Assembly: GCA_003164825.1 (NCBI GenBank)
Contig: PLUH01000386.1
Coordinates: forward strand, 22,653 to 32,001
Direction: 5' to 3'
Origin: Hyphomicrobiales bacterium
GTDB lineage: Bacteria > Pseudomonadota > Alphaproteobacteria > Rhizobiales > Beijerinckiaceae
DNA: 9,349 nt
Under the pieces are notes generated by a model. It made no database searches. It was given only the letters and a program-made list of their open reading frames with translations, and was not told the DNA's origin. Position 1 is the stretch's first letter. Every line of letters begins with the position of its first letter. Shown in pieces: positions 6,432 through 9,349 of the stretch. The position numbers were made by a program, and so were the translations under genes.

Positions 6432-6447
6432 CAACCGGAATCGGTTG
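6432..6447. promoter_or_regulatory. Inverted repeat in the leader of the MFS transporter gene
   Basis: CAACCG (6432-6437) and CGGTTG (6442-6447) form a perfect 6-bp inverted repeat around GAAT, ending 13 bp before the AGGAG ribosome site and 26 bp before the ATG. The arms could be bound by a dimeric repressor, or fold in the mRNA near the ribosome site. The location is right for control of a substrate-induced transporter. No promoter boxes are clear. Confidence 0.35.
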
Positions 6448-6473
6448 TGGCGCGCCAACGAGGAGAAGCCGAA

Positions 6474-7772
6474 ATGGCCGACACTGGCTCGGACAAGGTC
6501 AAGACCGTTCTGCGCGTTGTGAGCGGCAATTTCCTCGAAATGTATGACTTCTTTCTGTTCGGCATTTTCGCCCGGGAGATTTCGGAGACCTTCTTCCCGA
6601 GCGACGATCCCTACGCCTCGCTGATGGCGACGTTCCTCAGTTTCGCCGCCGGATTTGCGATGCGCCCGATCGGCGCGTTGGTGCTCGGACCCTACATCGA
6701 CCGCATCGGCCGGCGCCAGGGCCTCCTCCTCACGCTGGCGATCATGGCCTGCGGCACGATCCTGATCGCCTTCGTGCCGGGCTATGCGACCATCGGCGTG
6801 TTTGCCCCGATGCTGGTGGTGCTCGGGCGCCTCCTGCAGGGATTCTCGGCCGGCGTCGAGCTCGGCGGCGTCTCGGTCTATCTGTCGGAGATGGCGACGC
6901 CCGGCAACAAGGGCTTCTATGTCAGCTGGCAATCGGCGAGCCAGCAGGTCGCGGTCGTGTTCGCCGCCCTGCTCGGCTTTGCGATCGCCAACCTGATGGC
7001 GCCCGAAGCAATTGCCGGCTGGGGTTGGCGGATTCCGTTCTTCATCGGCTGCGCGATCGTGCCGTTCCTCTATATGATTCGGCGCTCGCTGGTGGAAACG
7101 AAGGAGTTCGCGGCGCGAAAAGTTCACCCAACGACAAGTCAGATCTTCGCCACCCTCGCCGCCAATTGGCCGATCGTGCTCGGCGGCGTCGCGATGGTCA
7201 TCATGACCACGGTATCCTTCTACCTGATCACGGTTTACACCCCGACCTTCGCCCGACATGTGTTGAAGCTCACCGAATCCGAAGCCCTGTTGGCGACGAT
7301 GATGATCGCGGTTTCGAACTTCATCTGGCTGCCGATCTCGGGCGCCGTGTCGGACCGCATCGGCCGCAAGCCGATCCTGGTGGCCTTCACCGTGCTCGCC
7401 CTTTTGACCGCCTATCCGGCCCTCGCCTGGCTGGTGCGGGAGCCAAGCTTCGGCAAGCTGCTTGCTGTCGAGCTGTGGTTGTCGCTGATCTACGCCTGGT
7501 ACAACGGCGCGATGGTTGTCGCCTTGACCGAGCTCATCCCGGCCACGGTGCGCACATCCGGTTTTTCGCTCGCCTACAGCCTGGCGACGACGCTCGGCGG
7601 GTCGTCGCTTCTCATTTCGACCTGGCTCATCCAGAACACGGGCGATAATGCGGCGCCCGGCTACTGGATGAGCTTCGCGGCGCTGTGCGGCTTGATCGCG
7701 ACGCTGGCCCTCTATCGCCGGCCTGCGGGCGGCATCCAATACGCGGCCCCCGGCAATGCGATCGGCGGCTAG
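6474..7772 (+). CDS. MFS transporter, metabolite:H+ symporter family (citrate/tricarballylate type)
   Basis: 432 residues, an inner-membrane importer with about twelve membrane helices, driven by protons. It starts with the MHS-family signature VSGNFLEMYDFFLFG (16-30). The loop motif DRIGRRQG lies between helices 2 and 3 (76-83), and its counterpart DRIGRKP between helices 8 and 9 (294-300). GRLLQGFSAGVELGG (118-132) is the conserved helix-4 segment. Overall it resembles the CitA citrate-proton symporter and TcuC tricarballylate carrier more than the ProP or KgtP branches, so a di- or tricarboxylate substrate is likely but not proven. The ATG at 6474 follows AGGAG (6461-6465) with eight bases between; the frame is open a little further left but lacks a ribosome site. 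No citrate or tricarballylate catabolic genes are in the window. It is convergent with the lipoprotein gene, 36 bp apart. Confidence 0.92.
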   Translation: MADTGSDKVKTVLRVVSGNFLEMYDFFLFGIFAREISETFFPSDDPYASLMATFLSFAAGFAMRPIGALVLGPYIDRIGRRQGLLLTLAIMACGTILIAFVPGYATIGVFAPMLVVLGRLLQGFSAGVELGGVSVYLSEMATPGNKGFYVSWQSASQQVAVVFAALLGFAIANLMAPEAIAGWGWRIPFFIGCAIVPFLYMIRRSLVETKEFAARKVHPTTSQIFATLAANWPIVLGGVAMVIMTTVSFYLITVYTPTFARHVLKLTESEALLATMMIAVSNFIWLPISGAVSDRIGRKPILVAFTVLALLTAYPALAWLVREPSFGKLLAVELWLSLIYAWYNGAMVVALTELIPATVRTSGFSLAYSLATTLGGSSLLISTWLIQNTGDNAAPGYWMSFAALCGLIATLALYRRPAGGIQYAAPGNAIGG

Positions 7773-7808
7773 CCCTTCCCGCGTGCTGAAAGGAAATAGA
7801 GGCGCGCC

Positions 7809-8297
7809 TTACGCCCCCAACTTGCTCTTCAGCCGGTAGGCGAAGGCCACGGCCAGCGCCTGCACCCGACCCTGCAGCGCCTGCTCCGGCAGCGCCTGAT
7901 CGGTCGGGCTTGGAACGTAGTTCGTCGATACCCCCCGGACGCTTATCGTGTGGCCGGCCAGCGTCGCGACGCCTCTCATCCGGTCGGGATCTGCGGGATT
8001 GCCCCCGCCCAGATATAGCGTGTCGATGCGCACGTGAAGCGTGGGCCCGCCAGGCGCGCCCGACCCGAGAACCTGAGCAAGCGCGCCGGGCAGAGCCTGC
8101 TGCGCCCAGCCCGCGGTCGGATTGCCGACATAAGCCACTAGCGGCGTCGTATCGACCTCAATCGCTCCGATGCCGGGTCCGGAGGCCGCCGGTTGAACCC
8201 CGGCGGTCGGCGTGGTGTTGCAGCCGCCCAATCCTGCGGCAGCGAAAGCGCCAAAACTCAAGAGCGCGGCGCGGCGCGTCAAAACATATGTCGGCAT
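7809..8297 (-). CDS. Putative Tat-exported lipoprotein, unknown function
   Basis: 162 residues. The N-terminus LTRRAALLSFGAF (6-18) has the twin arginine and hydrophobic follow-up of a Tat signal, and LGGC (23-26) is a lipobox with Cys26 as the lipidated residue. Residue +2 is Asn, so by the E. coli Lol rule it should go to the outer membrane. The mature part has a low-complexity linker (about 27-43), then a compact region with repeated beta-like stretches (LHVRIDTLYLGGG, about 87-99), and a C-terminal amphipathic helix VQALAVAFAYRLKSKLG. I cannot assign a family; the helix and size recall small envelope-assembly lipoproteins, which is only an impression. The ATG has a strong AGGGAGG at 8303-8309, five bases upstream, sharing the ten bases TCGAGGGAGG with the leader of the small four-Cys protein. 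It lies 94 bp after the secreted Tyr/Pro-rich protein on the same strand and may be co-transcribed. Confidence 0.82.
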   Translation of the reverse strand: MPTYVLTRRAALLSFGAFAAAGLGGCNTTPTAGVQPAASGPGIGAIEVDTTPLVAYVGNPTAGWAQQALPGALAQVLGSGAPGGPTLHVRIDTLYLGGGNPADPDRMRGVATLAGHTISVRGVSTNYVPSPTDQALPEQALQGRVQALAVAFAYRLKSKLGA

Positions 8298-8318
8298 GTG
8301 AACCTCCCTCGATCCGGG

Positions 8319-8329
8319 CTCCCTGTTCG
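8319..8329. repeat. Single match to the CTCCCTGTTCG repeat motif in the lipoprotein leader
   Basis: CTCCCTGTTCG matches the core of the array at 2096-2197 over eleven bases. It stands alone, 22 bp before the lipoprotein ATG and just upstream of its ribosome site. With only one copy, chance is possible in GC-rich DNA. Confidence 0.35.
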
Positions 8330-8391
8330 TCCGTTTCGCTCGGGTTTAACGAAGCTGACGAACGCCGGATCACCGCGGCAGTCTATGCCCG

Positions 8392-9120
8392 TCAGTAGCA
8401 GGGCGGATAGGGGTAATAGCCGCAGGCCGCCGGCGGCGGCGCGTAATAAGGATAGGCGTAGGGATGATAATAGGCGCCGGCCGCCGCCGCTCCGACCGCC
8501 GCCGCGCCGAGGCCGAGCGCCGCCGCTCCCGCCACCGCGCCGTAATTGGGATGACCATACCAGGCGCCATGCCACCCGCCGCCGCCGGCGACGAATCCTC
8601 GGCCGCCATAACCGCGCGCGGCGAACCAGTCGATGAACAGGGACGCGGGTCCGGTTGCTTTCGACAGACCTCCTTCGAGCACAGTCACCTCGAAGGTCAA
8701 CTTGTCGCCGTCGAGCTTCGGCGATTTCAGGACCACGACAGCGTCCTCGACAGCATCGCCTTCCCCGCTGAGCACCGATATGGTGGCGTTCGGAGGATCC
8801 TTGGCGAAACTGTCGCTTCCCTCATCCCATTCCTTGAGGAAGTGCTTGGTCAGCACGTGCCCGGCCGCTCTGAACGGACGATCGGCGAAGACGATGGAAT
8901 TGGACCCCACGTCCGTCATTGTCAGAATGTTGCCCTGAAGAGTGGCGCCGCGAGAATTGATGACCGCGAGCGAGGGAATCATGTCGGCTTTGGTCGATTG
9001 CGGCTGGCCGATCGTCTTCTGACCTGGCTGGGCGATCGCATCCTGGGCCGACGCGGCAAGCGGCGCCGCTAAGAGCGCAACGAGGCCCGCGCATAGGCCG
9101 ATCATTTTGGCGTTCAGCAT
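8392..9120 (-). CDS. Secreted protein with conserved domain and Gly/Ala, Tyr/Pro-rich C-terminus
   Basis: 242 residues. Residues 1-25 form a Sec signal peptide ending ASA before QDA. Residues about 52-166 are a compact beta-rich domain with blocks IVFADRPFRAAGHVL, FLKEWDEGSDSFAKDPPNA, EDAVVVLKSPKLDGDKL and GPASLFIDWF. I recall similar sequences in uncharacterised exported proteins of many bacteria, but no function. After a Gly-rich linker (169-194), residues about 196-216 are almost all Ala, Gly, Leu and Val with glycine-zipper spacing, perhaps membrane-inserting. The last 26 residues hold ten Tyr and seven Pro plus Cys233 and Cys241. The start is the ATG at 9118-9120, because it directly precedes the signal peptide and has GGGGAGA about eight bases upstream; a longer frame starting at 9186 would bury the signal. 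It probably acts in the periplasm or at the outer surface, and precedes the lipoprotein gene on the same strand. Confidence 0.8.
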   Translation of the reverse strand: MLNAKMIGLCAGLVALLAAPLAASAQDAIAQPGQKTIGQPQSTKADMIPSLAVINSRGATLQGNILTMTDVGSNSIVFADRPFRAAGHVLTKHFLKEWDEGSDSFAKDPPNATISVLSGEGDAVEDAVVVLKSPKLDGDKLTFEVTVLEGGLSKATGPASLFIDWFAARGYGGRGFVAGGGGWHGAWYGHPNYGAVAGAAALGLGAAAVGAAAAGAYYHPYAYPYYAPPPAACGYYPYPPCY

Positions 9121-9349
9121 CGATTGTTTCTCCCCGTCTTGCCGTGGCGCTGGCCCGGCATTGCCTTTCCTGTCCTTGGCGGCCATCCACCCGTTATCAG
9201 GCCTGACGCTACGAAACCAGACCGATGGATTTCGGCCGGAGAGCGCCGTGGGCAGTCACCCGTCACGCACGGCGCTGGATTCGACGCGAGAACAGTCGCT
9301 CGATGTTTCCTGAAATTCGCGCGCTTGCGCTGGCGGCGGCTTAAGGGGC

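Noticed and set aside
6006..7739. A 577-codon open frame antisense to the transporter, continuous with the MmcQ/YjbR gene.
   Set aside because: The upstream part mirrors the MFS gene, is low-complexity in Arg, Glu, His and Gln, and has no domain. It stays open because of GC-rich third positions. Only the last 109 codons match a family.
8635..8643. GAACAGGGA, matching the repeat motif on the opposite strand.
   Set aside because: It encodes the SLF residues of the conserved SLFIDWF block in the secreted protein, so coding constraint explains it.
9121..9186. A longer start for the secreted Tyr/Pro-tailed protein, at 9186.
   Set aside because: It would put 22 charged residues ahead of a clear signal peptide. 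The ATG at 9118-9120 has a Shine-Dalgarno sequence.
9121..9349. The right-hand end examined for a further gene, RNA or promoter.
   Set aside because: Only short frames without domains and no convincing -35/-10 pair. Apart from the ribosome site of the secreted protein I see nothing supportable.

Overview
The window is GC-rich chromosomal DNA with tightly packed genes. It looks like an alphaproteobacterium, most likely in Hyphomicrobiales (Beijerinckiaceae, Methylocystaceae or Bradyrhizobium-like). The reasons are the base and codon composition, a membrane-anchored Tlde1/DUF2778 protein with a proline-rich spacer of the kind common in that order, and an intergenic array of CCCTGTTCGCG repeats (AACAGGGA on the other strand) of a type I recall from rhizobial genomes. 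The order-level placement is inference; no rRNA or tRNA is present to confirm it.

Layout, left to right. The 3' two thirds of an M3 metallopeptidase gene (dcp-like, + strand, entering from the left edge) meets a small secreted four-cysteine protein (- strand) tail to tail. A gene-free stretch of about 575 bp follows, and its right part holds five degenerate repeats spaced about 22 bp apart. Next, on the - strand, are a membrane-anchored Tlde1-domain putative L,D-transpeptidase and, upstream of it, a TTC38-like TPR protein. Divergent from the TPR gene is a retinol-dehydrogenase-like SDR (+). It ends on a CTAG that also supplies the stop of a convergent MmcQ/YjbR protein (-). A citrate/tricarballylate-type MFS transporter (+) then runs toward a Tat-type lipoprotein (-), and a secreted Gly/Ala/Tyr/Pro-rich protein (-) lies upstream of the lipoprotein. 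The last 230 bp show no gene.

How the genes work together. No single pathway is evident. The set mixes peptide turnover (M3 peptidase), envelope or periplasmic proteins (four-Cys protein, Tlde1 protein, lipoprotein, Tyr/Pro-tailed protein), one oxidoreductase and one carboxylate importer. The only likely co-transcribed pair is the secreted protein followed by the lipoprotein (94 bp apart, same strand). I found no convincing new multi-gene system. The points most worth checking are the 22-bp-period repeat array, the Tlde1 protein with no visible type VI neighbours, the conserved-domain protein with a glycine-zipper-like segment and Tyr/Pro tail, and small palindromes in front of the transporter and between the TPR and SDR genes.
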